64,000 bases of DNA from Sisyra terminalis (Eukaryota; Arthropoda; Insecta; Neuroptera; Sisyridae), in NCBI GenBank assembly GCA_958496175.1, contig OY292275.1, positions 15,190,001 through 15,254,000 of the forward strand. Direction: 5' to 3'. The position numbers were made by a program, and so were the translations under genes. The notes under the pieces are model-generated. The model saw only the letters and a program-made list of their open reading frames with translations. It did not search any database and was not told where the DNA came from. Below, one piece after another: positions 31,900 to 46,000 of this stretch (position 1 is its first letter; each line of letters begins with the position of its first letter).

Positions 31900-34618
31900 T
31901 AATTTTAAAAAAATGTGAAAAATTAAATTAATTTAGAAACAAAAAAAATTAATGAGGCATAGATTTTGTAACGTTAGGCTAAAAAAATTTACCTGCTAAA
32001 TTACTGTAAATTTACATATAACGAAAAAAGGTTTACATTGTACTTACTATTTGGAGTAAATACTATTTTTATGGCAGTAATAGTTTGAATATTTTCTTGG
32101 TAATAAAATAATGACCATTTGTCCTCTTTAAACGATAACAATTCATATTACTGAATAGTTTATTGTTTTTACTGCAACTTTTAATGACCAGTTATTGACT
32201 AATGATTTACTGCAATTAGTTGCAGTAAATTTTAACATTTTAACTGAGATAAATGATATGAATTTACAATAACATTAATACTACTAATAGTAAGAAAAAA
32301 AAACTATAGAAGTTATAATAAAATTTAATTGATATACCTATAAAGTATTAATTTAAAGTTGGAATATTTAATATTCATATGTATGGGAATATTTGGAAGC
32401 TTCCGAACTCTGCAATTTTATTGCAATTAACAATGATTTAAAACTAAAACTATGATTTATCTTGTTTTTCATTGATTTATTTCTAATTCAAATATATAAA
32501 GTTTGTATTTTACGATATGTTATGTAGATACAAAAATAGAACTTTATTGCTACCTCAATAAATTGGAAATGAAAATAACTTTTTATGACCATTTATGGAC
32601 TAAATACAATTTGATTAAGAAAGCTAACATATATATAATGGAATGTTCAATCTAATGAGTTTAATGATGCAAAAATTTGAAACAATCAAACCATCAATGT
32701 TGACCACTAGTAGGTAATTTAATAACAATTTGATGATAAATAATTTTACATAATCGTTCGTTCAAGTATTCGTTTTATAAATTTAATGACAGCAAATTTC
32801 TAACATCCAAATTTAGAAATAGCCAATTTATCGACGAAAACCAATAGTAAAAAATTGCTGACCGCGAAATTCGATGAAAAAATTTCCGCCAAAAGCAAAA
32901 TTCCTGAAACACTAACCCAATTTTTGCTTTCTCCTACACACCCACCCGCCCATAATAATCGTTGTCGAGATTCAAAACTATCTAATTCCGAACAAACGAT
33001 GTGATAAATAACTCGGCATTGTGACGAAATCCACTTCGAAAGAATTTGTCAGCCATTTATTTGCATAACAAATTCGAAAATTTCGAATTGAGTGAGTGTT
33101 ATTCGAGATGGGGCAGTTGAGATTTGAGCCCACTTGAACCGAAATTTGAGGTCAACATTTCGTGGAACGTATAGTTGCTTACAAACTAAAAAAAATAATA
33201 ATAAAGACAAAGTTTTTAGGGGTTTTATGTTATCATAAATTTTTTTCTAATGGTCTAAAAATGATGAATAAAACAAGAATTTGAACCATAAACATGACTC
33301 ATAAATTCAAACGATCTATTTTTAACGTTTCAAAGTGGAAAACTTGAATACTTTATTAAATTTTCAAGAAAATCTTTTTACAATTTTTTTCCTTTTTAAT
33401 TGGCTTATTAATGTTACAAAACCATACTAATCTACCAATTACACGGTTCATCGCTCCAAAATTTATTAGTCACTCATTTCTTTTTACAAATATTTAATAA
33501 AATCAGCTGATTTTTCCAATTGATCTAAACAAATATTTGAAATTAAACCAGTAATTCTTTAAGATATTTGTTCTTAACCTTCAAAAAAATCCTACTTAAA
33601 TCACACGGAGAGAAGAGAGAAAACCTGCCGGACCAGAATAATTTGACGTTGACTAAAGAGATACAAATCTTAAAAAAAAAGTAAATATAACCGAAGAAAG
33701 ACAACCGAGAGAAATGTCTTGGACAATTTTCTCCTGACACGTATCTTTTTCCAATTAATTTCATTTGGAAATGAACAAAAAAAATTTTCAAAGACTTGAA
33801 ATGAGAAACTAGAAAAATTACTAGAGAAAAGAGACGAACAAGACTCGTTCAAGATCTCAATAAAATGGAATCAATTACGATAGGTAAGAAGAAGATTAAT
33901 TATCTAGAAGTAATTACTAGATTTTTTCAATGACTTAAAATGATCTATGATCTAAAAAAAAAACGAAAAAAGTTGATATTTCGAATTGAATGAAAACAAA
34001 GCAACAAATATTAAAATGTCTTAATTAGAGTAACACAGTTACCTGTGAAGTTTTAAACTATTGATTAGTAGCAAATAATTGACCATCTTAAAGAATGATG
34101 TCAGTTATTCAATTTCTATGTATCTAAAGATTGAAAAAAATAAATTGCAACAATGAAAGTCATACACCTATTTTATAGTATTCTTCGTGTTTCTAAGTCT
34201 TCTTAAAGGAAAGTTTCCTATATTTAAATTCAACAAATATTTATTTTGGGTATGTAAACGTTTTTAGCGTACATATCAGTATCAATCTCGCAACACAATT
34301 CAAATCCCGATATTTGCTGGATTGAATTTTTCCCATCCCGCGGAAACAAATATTTGTAAGAATCGGGAAATGTAAATTGTTTGGTAGTTCCAAATTGTTT
34401 ATTATTGCTAAAAAATATTCTAATTTCCATCGCACCCATATGAATGATAATTATAAGCTTAACTTGGTTACTTTGGTTTTCTTGTTTCAAAGAGTTCTCG
34501 ACTCTCTAACTCCTCAACAGACCATATGTATATTTTTTAAGTCGATTAAATTAAAGTGAGGAAAAATCAAATTTTTATTCTGAAAAACTTATATTTTGGC
34601 AGAAAAAAGTGTTAATAT
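31900..34618. other. AT-rich spacer with one compositionally distinct segment
   Basis: No gene is supported. The segment 32930-33180 is less AT-biased, with CpG words and no open frame, and may be a conserved regulatory element. Minus-strand frames at 33543-33852 and 34230-34490 have no family resemblance. Confidence 0.45.
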
Positions 34619-35060
34619 TGTAACAGAAAGGGACAAAGTCTGTCTCTTTCTTTGTGCCATGCCGGCACGCGATTGGCTGAGTGACTTCTATCTCTCTCCC
34701 ACCAATGCAAATGTTCATATAGATTGTTCTGGAAACATCTAGTAGGTGGTGGAACGTTGGCGAACAATGGAGTACATTCTAGAATGTTGGGTTGCGGGTA
34801 TATAAGTCCAGGGATAGTTCTGTATAGAAATTCAGTTGTGAATTTCCGTTACAACAAAGCGATTACCAAGCGATTATTAGTGTGATTTGAATTAAAAGTG
34901 ATTATTGTCATTTAAGTGATTGTTTTCACAAATGTTATTGTGTAATAAAAAGGTAATTAAAAAAGTGATTGTTAAGTGTGAACGTGATTATTTATTTCCA
35001 AAATAAATTAAAAGAACGAATAAACGCCATCTCAATACAGTTTTGAGACGTCACGATACA
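34619..35060 (+). mobile_element. Solo LTR, copy 2
   Basis: Starts TGTAACAG and ends GACGTCACGATACA, with ATAT on both sides. Homologous throughout to 9365-9846, including the TATA region (GGGTATATAAG), AATAAAA and the end GAGACGTCAC. The (TC)n tract is short here. No internal retrotransposon sequence is adjacent. Confidence 0.8.
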
Positions 35061-35740
35061 ATATTAATAAGCAATTGAGAGTCCGAAAACGATGGGTGCA
35101 CCAATGGGCGTTTTGTGACGTCATAGTCCATTTATTGGAACCGATATATAAATAAACCATTGAGCGGTTGTCATAAAAATAATAATAATTTACACAACTT
35201 TTCTCATTCGTCGTCACAGAAAGCATTTTGTTACCCTAAAAATGACTCCTTTTTTCTATGCAATAGGGATTAATTGTATTTAGTATATATAAAAATTAAT
35301 TTTTTCATTAAACATTTCATTACTGAGTCTTTTAATACAATTAAGAAAAACTGTTTTCTCAAACAATCAAACTATTGCAATTTGAAGCAAAATACAGTGA
35401 ATAATTTCGTATATATGTGTTATTGTGATTGGTATAAATAAGTTTTTAAGGCAAACTATTATCTCAATCAACAAAATTATACCTGAAATTTGATGAAAAG
35501 TAAAACTAATAATTTTCCAATAGTTCAAAAATTAAAGTTTTTAGTGTACAAACAGTCATAGAACGATAACAATATAAAATCGGTCCCAGAAAAGTGTTTC
35601 GACCATTTTTGGAGGATAAGTTGGTATTAAAAAATACGATCATACTCCAAGTTTAAGCTGTTTATGTATTTTTATTTGTGATCAAATTGAAAAATGGAAA
35701 ATCAGAAAATAATTTATTTTTCAACAATAACTGAACGAGT
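35061..35740. other. AT-rich spacer, no gene seen
   Basis: No supported feature. Confidence 0.5.
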
Positions 35741-35890
35741 CCTACTGGTGGCCCAATGGTCAAGATGACCATTCCAAAACTGGTAAGTTTTGGGTTTGAT
35801 CCTTATCATGCAAGTTTTCGATATTTCTCGATTACGGATAATATTAACGCTAGAGTCGCTGAAGATTTGAGCAGTTATAAAGTGGTAAAT
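35741..35890 (+). mobile_element. tRNA-derived SINE, copy 3
   Basis: CCTACTGGTGGCCCAATGGT, a B-box remnant GGGTTTGATCC, then CTAGAGTCGCTGAAGATTTG. Collinear with copies 1 and 2, with several substitutions. Confidence 0.8.
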
Positions 35891-35894
35891 ATCA

Positions 35895-38800
35895 ATTAAA
35901 AAGAAATAATTTCATAAAGTGAAATAATTTGTCTAAAATTTGGACATTTTATGAAAGTATATAAAAACTTTACATTGAAAAAATAACAGCCTTTAATCTT
36001 CGTTTTAATTATTCGAAGCATATGATTTCTCTACTAATCTGTTCAGATGACAAATTGTAAAGTGATTTATAAAGACTAAATTAACACACTTTTTCTTTAA
36101 AAAATTAACAAAATGTAGTTAAATACACCTGGCCATACTAAATTTCAATTATTGTAAATGGTTTCAATCATTAACATCTACTATGAACGATTTAAACCAC
36201 CTTATAATTTGAATCTAAACAAATTTGTCATAGGAAAATGTCCGTGGGATTTTGAAATTTCCTTACAGTAACGCCATTTTAATGTCGGGTCAATAAAAGC
36301 ATGTTTTAGGCATTTGAATTTAACGATTTTTTCTGCATTTCAAAATGTACTTACTACATATCTTAAATTTGATCAAGTAAAGCTAAAAATTGACAGCTAC
36401 CTTATCTTTTGATATTAGTTTTTAACATTTTTAAAACGTTTTTAATTATCATAAGAACAAATACATTAGGTCTATTGTATTGAGAAGATATCAAAGCTTT
36501 TTACTGTCCCATTTTCTTTTTCATATTAAATACAAAACTAAGGAACATATTTATTTGTCTTCTGCTTCAGCATAAGTTCAAAAATCAAACTATTCATTGA
36601 AAAAAACTAACTTTTCAATACCTCATAAATTTTATGTAGTTTTAAAAATATCTGATTGATCTATATATTTACAATCGTAAGTGAACAAACCAGAGTATGA
36701 CAAAACAGAACATCACTGTGTAACAAAACCCGAAATAGGTAAGTCGAATTTTTCGAAAGTTGTGAATTTATAAAAAAAAAAGACGGTTGTTAATTACTGT
36801 TCATTGGTTCAGTGGTGAGATAGATATTAATGAAAAAAAAAAATATGAGAAGGTATGGATTGTATTTATTGTTTAAAAACTATCCTTTTAAATGAAAGTT
36901 TTTTAAGATTTTTTCTGTAATGAAAACGTATTTCTCACTGAAGTAATTTCGGACATCGATTCCATTACTTACGTGAGTTTATTAGTATAATTATGTGGAA
37001 GATTTTTTCTTTCTTTTCGCAAATCGTAAATTCTTTGAGATCCTGGTATGACCTTTATCACGACTTTACAAGAAAGTATTCTGGATAACTCTTAACAACT
37101 TCAAACGGTAAAAACTAAGTTTTTTAGTTAGCTAATAGGTATTTAAATACAGATTAAAATTGAACTCTATAATGATTCAATATGCAAAAAAAATCAGCAG
37201 AATATGCAAATTGATTAAACTCTTTACAACAATTTTTTTACATATTGTTTAGTAAAATAAATTTTTGAAAAATAATAAGTTTCTCGTTCAACTACTGAAC
37301 AATTACAAATATATAGATTACAGTAAAATAGATTTATTATTATAAAAAAAGAGAGTTAAGGCTTTAAACTTTTAAAAGCTCTCTCTTCTCAAATCGTTTT
37401 TCAAATAAATTAAAACTTTACCATTGTACCCATTATACGTTTTTTTTAGAATTTCAATTTTATTATTGTGTAACACCTTTAATTAAGAATTAAGAAGGTA
37501 AAACTTTTTGAAATCATCAAAATTAATTAATTTTAATTATGAAGTTTTCCAAACATGAATACATCTTTAATTCGAGACAAACGTTTCTAGATTACTGAAG
37601 AATGCAAAATGAAAGTTTACAAAGCTTTTTAACATTTTTCTCTTGGCCATTTCAGCAGCCTTTAGATTCTATTGATTGAATATCAAAATGAAGTAGACAT
37701 TCACGATTTAGCGTTAGCAATTTGCACGACTTGATTGTGACTGTTGTGGTCTTAAAGAATCAAGCGATGTGTAAATATTAAACTTAATAATACTCTTTTT
37801 AAAACCAAATTCTTTGACATGAAAATCAAATATCAAAATCATACTTAATCCAAATCAAATATTTGCTTTAAAATTCACCTCAAATATATTTCTTGCCATA
37901 ATAAATCACGCATATTATTAGATTGTACTCCTGATAAATTTTAGATTAGTCAATATTTTACTGAAACCCTCCGGAGTCTTAGTAGTGTAAAAGGATGCAA
38001 AAAAAATGAAGCAAAAACAGCTGACTATCAGCGATACTTGATTGTTGGAACTATCAAATTATCTTTTTATTAGATATAAATAGTTATGCAAATTAGAAAA
38101 TCTCAACAATTTTTCAAACATAACCCAAGACATAACGGTATTTGCTTCGCAATCTCCGAATCAAATATTATATGCAGACACTAAAGAATCCACAACCTGC
38201 TACAATCCAATCCAATAAATTAGCAAATCAATCCTCCTAAAATGTCTAAACGATTTCAATTTCCGTAGGATATCACTTTTTTTTGTGTCAATTTCTTTTT
38301 TTTTTTTTTTGGAGTCAAAGAAATTAATTAACACTTTATTATCAAAACGCGCTATAATTATCATCTCGTTCACTTGGAATTTATTTGATTGAATCTATAA
38401 AACCTATAAGAGTATTTGAATTGCGCTTAGATCATTTTTTGGGATCTGATCGTTGGTAACAGGATGTTGATTTGCTTGGGGCATTAATCTATTGCTACAT
38501 AAATGAATGTATATGAGCACATAAGAGTTGATGATGTAAGCCATTCTTTTGTATCATATTGTGTTTTCGATTAAATATTTTGTATAGAAATCCTTGCTTT
38601 GCTGTAAAGTATCAACCCCTAGACTATAGACATAAAATGTGTCTCAATTGAACATTTTATGAAAAGCTTGAGGGTTTCATGTTTATGTAAATTTTTGTAG
38701 CTTCTGTAGACTACTGTTTCTTATCTGTCGATTAAATTAATTGAAATCGTTTAGGTTTACGGGACTTAATTATAAATAAACGGTTGATAGTCGCATAAGC

Positions 38801-39380
38801 TTTAATGCTCGAGCATTGCAATTAGAAGAGCAAGGAAATTGGTGATCAGACAATTTTTTCTTGCCTTTCCTTTCCCATAAATTTTAATAAAATCATCAAT
38901 TCATATCTCGGAAATGACGTTTTTTTTTCTTTAAAAAAAAAAGAATGACCTAACACTTTAATGTCTCCAATAAACAAAAGCTAGTTTAGCTGATTGAGCA
39001 CGTTTTGTTTAAACAAAACCACATCAAAACAATGACTAAAGCATATAATTCTTAGAAAACCATAGGTACATAGATTAACTTATACAATTCTATTCAACTC
39101 TGACACATTAAATTTATTCACGCCAAGTCCTAATTGTTAAAAATACTCATAAAACGCCACCCCTGTATTTTTTTTTATCCCCGGTTTCATAATATCTCTC
39201 GTATGTAATTTATATGTGCTTTATACAATAGAGCTGAGCAAAAGTTTAATGACCATTTGAAACGATTCCAATATATACTAAACGTGTTAAAACAGGTTTT
39301 TCTTATGGTGTGTAAATCTAAGAATAAAAATGTTTCAAAAAAAAATTTAATGAAATTGTCAGGAAATTAAAGAGACTTGT
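35895..39380. other. AT-rich spacer, no gene seen
   Basis: About 3.5 kb of AT-rich DNA without recognisable genes or repeats. Confidence 0.45.
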
Positions 39381-40640
39381 AGGAACTAACCTAAATTTTG
39401 AGGAAACACTTGCGAAACGTTTTAACCATTGTTGACCAATGAAGAAACAAACGAATCACTAACAAAACAAAACACTAAAACAATTGGTGTCACAGAAACA
39501 AAACACATGTTTAATTATCGATATTAGAAATTCAGTTTAATTAGTGTTTCAATTGGTACTGGTAAGAACTTGATGGAATTAGCACTGGTGAACGGAAGAG
39601 TTGTTGACTTTGGCGCGGTTTTTCTTTTGAAAATTTACATTGTTGGGAGCTTAATGATTGTTGAGGCGCACGAAGCCGCACGGTCGGGAGTCAAGCACGT
39701 TTTGGAGTATGTCACAGTAGATTTGAGGCGAAGTGGAAGAGTTGTTTCAGAAGGTCGATGTTGCGATGATTGTCTGTTCTTTTCTTGAGGCCGTTGGTCA
39801 AACCCGCACAAACCGGACAACTTTATCATATAGAGACGCGTAAGTTTCATCCACTTGTGTACGATGCAACGATGAAGATCGAAATGAAAAAAAAAGTCAA
39901 CATCATATGGTGGAGGTCTTCAAGAACCTCTCTTCGACCGAAGAAGACTCGCGAGATGCAAGTGTAAACAAACAGGATTGAGCGAACGAGTGGTCTCTTC
40001 GGCGATTCCCAAAGCCCTGAAGGAGTGTTTGCTCTGTTGGCTTCTCGTTCGTCTACCATCGATAGTCTACCATCGAGCAGTGCTTACCGGTTCAATATCG
40101 TTAGCTGGATGTTGCCGATAACCGATTATTGTTGTTATTATGACGGTTGTTATTAGTAAAAAGTCTCATTCCACACGATTAGAAAGGAAAGGTTGTTGTG
40201 TGGGGCGCAGCCACCGACCGACCAACCGATCAAACTGCCAATCGACCGATCCCCACTCAGAAGCCATCAGAAATGCTGATTCCTCTTGCCAACTTTTTCT
40301 CTGGAGTCATGGATCCATTGTCGCTTTTTTCCATAATGGAAATACTGACGCTTTTTTGCAGTCGCAAATTAGACAAAAGTTGGAAAAACGGTTTGTGGTT
40401 TCGTGTTGCGATCCGGAAGTACAGTGTTTTGTAACGGTATGGAATGCCATTCATGTGCTTTGTTGGCAGAGGCAATTCTGATAAGAAAAATATGAAAGGA
40501 GAGCAGCCTTGAATGATATGGAGCCGCACCTCCTCCATCAATTTTCAAATGTTTCGTGATCTTAATTTATTTCTTATCACACGTCAACCACCGTACCTCG
40601 CCTATCGTACAATATCACACCCACTCGTAATTCAATACAA
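39380..40640. promoter_or_regulatory. GC/CpG-rich island, promoter-like
   Basis: About 1.2 kb with much higher GC and CpG than its neighbours, and overlapping short frames on both strands but no recognisable domain. On the minus strand a donor AACCG|GTAAGC (exon end at 40088) could close a non-coding first exon. On the plus strand GGTACTG|GTAAGA is at about 39558. It could be a distal promoter of the SESTD1-like gene (12 kb away) or of an unseen gene. Strand and target are unresolved. Confidence 0.4.
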
Positions 40641-40644
40641 TCTA

Positions 40645-41784
40645 TGAAAAGTCGCAAACTCAATTCATTTATTCCAATAAATAAATTGAAAAACAATACG
40701 GTTCAAAGCAATAAACACTACAAAATTTTCAATTTTTCAAATCTTTTGTAATAGAATTTGCCTCAGAATTACTTCCTTTGTAAATATTCTAGAGATGCAA
40801 TTCTGCTGGTAGGAAAGGTAATAATAGCATCTTATTTGCGATATTCAGTGAGTTCGATAAGTAAGTACTTTAAGATGCCATAAAATCGCTTCATAAAATC
40901 TGTTTTAAGTATTTTAACTTCCTGTAAACAAAGTATACGTAAAGTTTATTGATGCTTTATTTTGTTTTAAAAATTTTAATGTACAATCTCTGATTTGCTA
41001 TATGAGCAATGCTGAAGAATTTATTACGAGGATCCTAATAGATTTTTAAATTTTAAATTTATTAAATTGAGGTATTATAATTTGAAAATATTAATCACAA
41101 AATTACTCAATGTAGAAGAAAAATGTAATTTATTTTTTGTAAAAATGAAAATAGAGAAACAATAAGCAATAAACATTAAATGAAGTAATAAACAACATTG
41201 TTTTACGAAGTATTTTTGTACATAATTCTATATTGTACATTACATTATATTTACAGGCAGGTATACTAAATCGTTTATTGCAATATTTTTATAGGTATTT
41301 GCTCTTTTCGAATTCTTCTCAAAGATTTTGTTTTTTGTTCCTTTCGAAATTATCAATTCCAGGGCTAGACAAGTGGAGTCTGGAGCCATAAAGCCAGATA
41401 GTTTTGGTGGAGCTGAGTTGAAATATGTATTTTTGACGGAACCGGATACCAAATTAATAAATCTTGCTTCTAATAATCTTATATTGTATATGGTACACTA
41501 AATTCTTAAAAAAATATTATTTTGACCCTTATACATTAAGTCTAATTTCAATGCCACAAAATATCAAATTTAAAGTTTTAAGTTTCCTATAGCGATTTTT
41601 GACCAAGTAGAATATACTCAAAAATTAAGACCATAGCCGAAGTTAAAATCAATCATTTCTCTAGAACAAAAGCTTAAATTTTAATTGCTATTTGGAAAAA
41701 AAGTTTGTTTTCTCTTTTTCTTTGAGAAATTAAAAGATTTAATACAATTTTTAATAGTGTATAATTATTTTATTTGCTTACTAG
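40645..41784. other. AT-rich spacer, no gene seen
   Basis: No supported feature. Confidence 0.5.
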
Positions 41785-42351
41785 CAGGGCTGTCAGAATA
41801 TATCTTAGTTACTTTGAAGTAACTTTGTTACTTTAAAGTATCTAAGATACTATATCGTAGTTTCTTTATTTTTTGTCGAAAAGTTTCCAGTACCTTACAT
41901 ACTTTTTAAAAGAAACCGTATCTTGTAACTTAAAAGTATTTGTGATACTGAAAAGTAACTTATATACCTAGATGCGAAGAAATGAGGTATAGAGTTTTAT
42001 TTTTTTTGTGCTTTAAAATTCATTTTAAGCCACTTATGTTAATCTTCTATCGTCGTTAAAGTGTTGTATATTTTAAAGAGATTTAATACTTTCCTTTTTT
42101 CTAAATTAAAATGATAAGAAGTATATTATCTAATTACCTAACAACTTAATAATCTTACTTACTATGTCACGAAACTTAGTTCATACATAGTATACAAAAT
42201 AACTAGAAAAGTATCTCACGAAGTAACTTTGGATAAGAATTTAAGTTCCCGTTTTTAAGAGTAACTAAACACCTAAAGTTACTTCAATTATTTTTTAAAA
42301 AAGTAACTTTTCTAGTATCTAGATACTTTCCCAAAGTATCAATGACAGCTG
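41785..42351. mobile_element. hAT-like MITE, ~567 bp
   Basis: Starts CAGGGCTGTCA and ends TGACAGCTG, short inverted ends of hAT type. Inside are many copies of AGTAACTTT, AAAGTATCT and their complements, so each arm can fold. No transposase is present. The SINE copy at 42355 begins directly after its right end, obscuring the expected 8-bp target duplication. Confidence 0.6.
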
Positions 42352-42354
42352 TTT

Positions 42355-42505
42355 CTACTGGTGACCAAGTAGTCAAGATTACTGTTCCCAAATTGATAGG
42401 TGTTGGGCTCGAATTTCGTATAGATTAAAAATTCGATATATCTCGATTTACGGATTTTTATTAATGCTAGAGTCACTAAAGACATTAGTAGCCACAAAGC
42501 AACGT
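42355..42505 (+). mobile_element. tRNA-derived SINE, copy 4
   Basis: CTACTGGTGACCAAGTAGTC, GGGCTCGAATTTC (B-box-like), GATTTACGGATTTTTATTAA, then CTAGAGTCACTAAAGACATT. Collinear with the other copies. Confidence 0.8.
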
Positions 42506-42534
42506 TAAAAACATAAAAAAAAAATTTTTGTTTG

Positions 42535-43045
42535 ATAAAATTTTATCTTATCTACTCCAACACCTTCTGTTATCTTTCTGAAATTAACGTAATTCCATTC
42601 ATAAAACTTTCGTTATTTGATGACAAAAACTAATCCACGTGATTTTTGACCTTCTCATTTGACACAATGGATTTTGCCATCTCAAAATTTTTGCAGAGAT
42701 TGGATCCAATAATAATCCGAAGGTGCCATATTTGAAGAATATAGTAAGTGAGGCATTACATTTCATTAAAGCTGTAAAAGCTTTTGGCAAGTTACCAAAC
42801 TTGTAGGAGGTTGTTTTGCAGGCAAATCTTTTACGTTCAGTAATGAGGTCAAAAATCACCTGGATCAATTTTTTGCTATCCAAGAACAGAAATTTTATGA
42901 GCTTGAAATTATGCTATTGCCAGATAGATGGTAGAAGCTATTAAACCAGATTGGACAATATTCCAAAAATATATTTGTATATATATCACTATTAGAAAAT
43001 CGTCTTTCATTTTTCAAGTAAAAACGAAATTACTTTCCGAATAAC
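42535..43045. repeat. Fold-back transposon family, dispersed copy
   Basis: Related to the blocks at 19.8-21.3 kb. The left half has CAAAAACTAATCCACGTGAT and the right half the complement GTCAAAAATCACCTGGATCA. The end reads AGAAAATCGTCTTTCATTTT, then AAAACGAAATTACTTTCC. The terminal inverted repeats and the internal complementarity make a large hairpin. There is no transposase. Confidence 0.6.
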
Positions 43046-43049
43046 CTTC

Positions 43050-46000
43050 TTTTCAAAGAATCTAATTCAGAACCTTCGTAACAAGGAATAGGTTTATTAT
43101 TATGTTTCGCTACTATGGTTTTGCTTGATTGTTGATGAGTACGCTTGATGCATTTTTGAAAATTATAATAAACGATAAATTAAATTTCAAAGTAAAATTG
43201 ACCAAATCTTGATCGAATTTTTTGTTTCAGAAAATATGAATACTATTTACTATATGAATTGAATAATAATTAAATAGTTCAATCATTTAATTGTTAAACG
43301 GATATACTTATATGTTATGTTCAATCTTCATTTAAATTCGTATAAGACATAGGTATTACAAATGATCAACGTGAAAACAATTCAGTTTCTCTCTTTTGCA
43401 TGACATTGAATTCATATGTAAACTACAATGTGTATTATAAATATATGAGGCAGGCACAAATTTTTGGGCAATGATGCTTAAATTGCTTAATTGTAATGAA
43501 TCTAGGAGCCAAAAAGTTATTTCGATTTATAAAAGAATCAAATCGTGTAGAAAGCTGGGAAGACTTAAATAATTTTTTAAAGCAAAAAATAAAAGAAAAT
43601 GTACGTAGATAAATGTGAATAAGTACAATTTGTGAAGATAGGAGGAAAATCGATTAGAAAAATATGCTCAGCACTGCTAGTTTTGAATTGATAGTTTAAA
43701 AATAACCTGTGTAAAAATGTTCTCAACCTTAAAATTAGAAGAAAAGTAAACAGAACTTTATTCTAATTGCTTAAAGATAAATTGGTGTAGTAAAGTGAAA
43801 AGAATTTTTTTTTCTTAATTTTTCATTTGACTAACAAGTAATATTAGTTCACTTTATAAGTATCTCTTGAGAGAAAAAATCTACCAGAAATGAACTTCGA
43901 TCATATCATTAGGTTGAAATATATGAAATTGCATATCTCTTTTTCAAAAATTATTTATTGAATGAAAATATGCTCCATTCGTTTCAATACAATTTTCTCA
44001 AGAAAATTTTAAAGCAAAGATGCCTGTCTTGAAAAAATTCTGGTCTTTACAATCAATAAGCTCTAATATCGATTTTTTTTAAATGTCTTCAGTTTCATAC
44101 TATTTAGATTGTAAAAACAGATCTAAATGTTTTAAAAAAGGAAAACTTTTGGCGAGAGATCTGGTGAGTAAGCTGCGTACTGAAAAATTTCATATTTTCT
44201 TAAAACCTCAAAAAATTCGAGTTAATAACGATGATCATGTATTCAGGCTTCTTTCGCTCTGTTAATTCCCAACTTATCTATTTTCTTCACCTTTCCAATT
44301 ACATAAAGGTGTACTTATATTGTAGTATGACCAACTTTCATCCTGGTTGCAATTCGCTTTGAGGGTACACTTAGTAATGGATTTACGCTTGGCTTGTGAG
44401 GTCCGGGCCAAAGGCAGCACGATTTTAAGGGCGGCATAACTTTCGGAATGCCAAAATTTTAAAGGCGAAAAATGTACGTACAATTCAAATTCAAAAAGTG
44501 ATTTGAGTTAGTTTCGCTATGAATGTATGGAATATCTTCAGTAAAGTATAATAAATATTTTATTATAGAATTAACTTTCCAATTTATCACATCACACTTT
44601 TCAATTGTTAAATCATTGGCAATTAGAGAACTACCATTCCAGTGACACTCAGTACAACTTGGAAATCCTCTTAATGGTATTTTTTTAAGAATCGTAGTAC
44701 TTTTTGCTAAATTCGATCCTTTTTGTCTGAACATTTATAATTCTATGCGAGTTCTGGTAATCGAGATACGTCGTACCTATCTAAAACAATCTAGTATGCT
44801 TACGATTTAGAGGAGACCATCGTAAATGAATGTATTCTCTTATATCATTTTTTTTAAGATTCAATTCTGAAGATAATCAAAAATATATGGAATATATTGC
44901 ATCACGGAATCTTCGAGATGTGTACCTTAATGTTGACACTGCTCTGTACGTTTTTTAAATTCCAGCGACAAATTGTTAAGAAGAAAGATTTTTTTCCGCC
45001 CTGGAAAGACTGAAAAGTTACTAACGTGCAAGTTTGAACCAAGGTTTACCTAAGATCGTGGCAGTACTATCTAATGAACCTCAATTAGTGCAAGAAATCG
45101 ATTATATAATCGATGTGATGATCGAAGTTTTCGTGCGAATCAAGGTTAAAAAAAAGAAGTTTATATCATAAGTGATTGTTGGAAAAAATCTGTGAGCTAT
45201 ATTAATCTTTGAAAAATATTATTGAAATTAATGAGTATTATTTAAAAAATTATATGTAAGTTCATAAGAAGTTTTGTTAAAGTTAATAAAATTTAATTTA
45301 TAAATTAAATCAGTTTGAAAATTAGATGTTTTATCTTCTTAACTACTATATTATGAAACAACAAGGGCAGCAAATCAAAAGGGACATAAGGTAGCATCGG
45401 AATACACTAAGATTTGCTTCCACAAATGCCTTCAGGTCATTATTTTTTGTAGACATATTAAACCGTCATTTTGTAGTGAAAATTCATTAGATCGAATTTT
45501 TTAAGACAGTGCACTTTTCTATCGTTAACAGAATTCTCCACAAATGCTAACCAATTGCGTGCAGCTTTCGCAACATTATTACCAAATTTATACCCATACC
45601 CAAAAATTACACTAATATCGTTTGAATTCATGTCGGTACAAATTTCAAAACAATTACTAAAGATAAATTATTTTCGAGAAAATCTTCTTTCTTGAATTAT
45701 GAGTCTAGCAGTGAACAATACGTGATTACAAACGTGATTTTCCTAAAAATAAAAGTATAACGAAAACAAGGAGATTAACGTTCGTATATAAAAAATTCCG
45801 ACATTTCATAAGCACCAACTAGTAATATATATGCAAAAGTTACTTGGAAGTTTAGAATCTTTATGGAGATCTAGAAAATTTTCGTTTAACCATTTTATTT
45901 GATGTGCTCATATACTAACTTAACTTTATTTTCTTTTGTTTCAGATATATAATCAAATAATGTTTTTACTATTGAATGCATGATGTAAGTGCATATCTTA

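Noticed and set aside
44274..44734. Two overlapping minus-strand frames with some coding-like residues
   Set aside because: Not assignable to any family, no junctions, possibly an old transposon piece. Kept only as a note.
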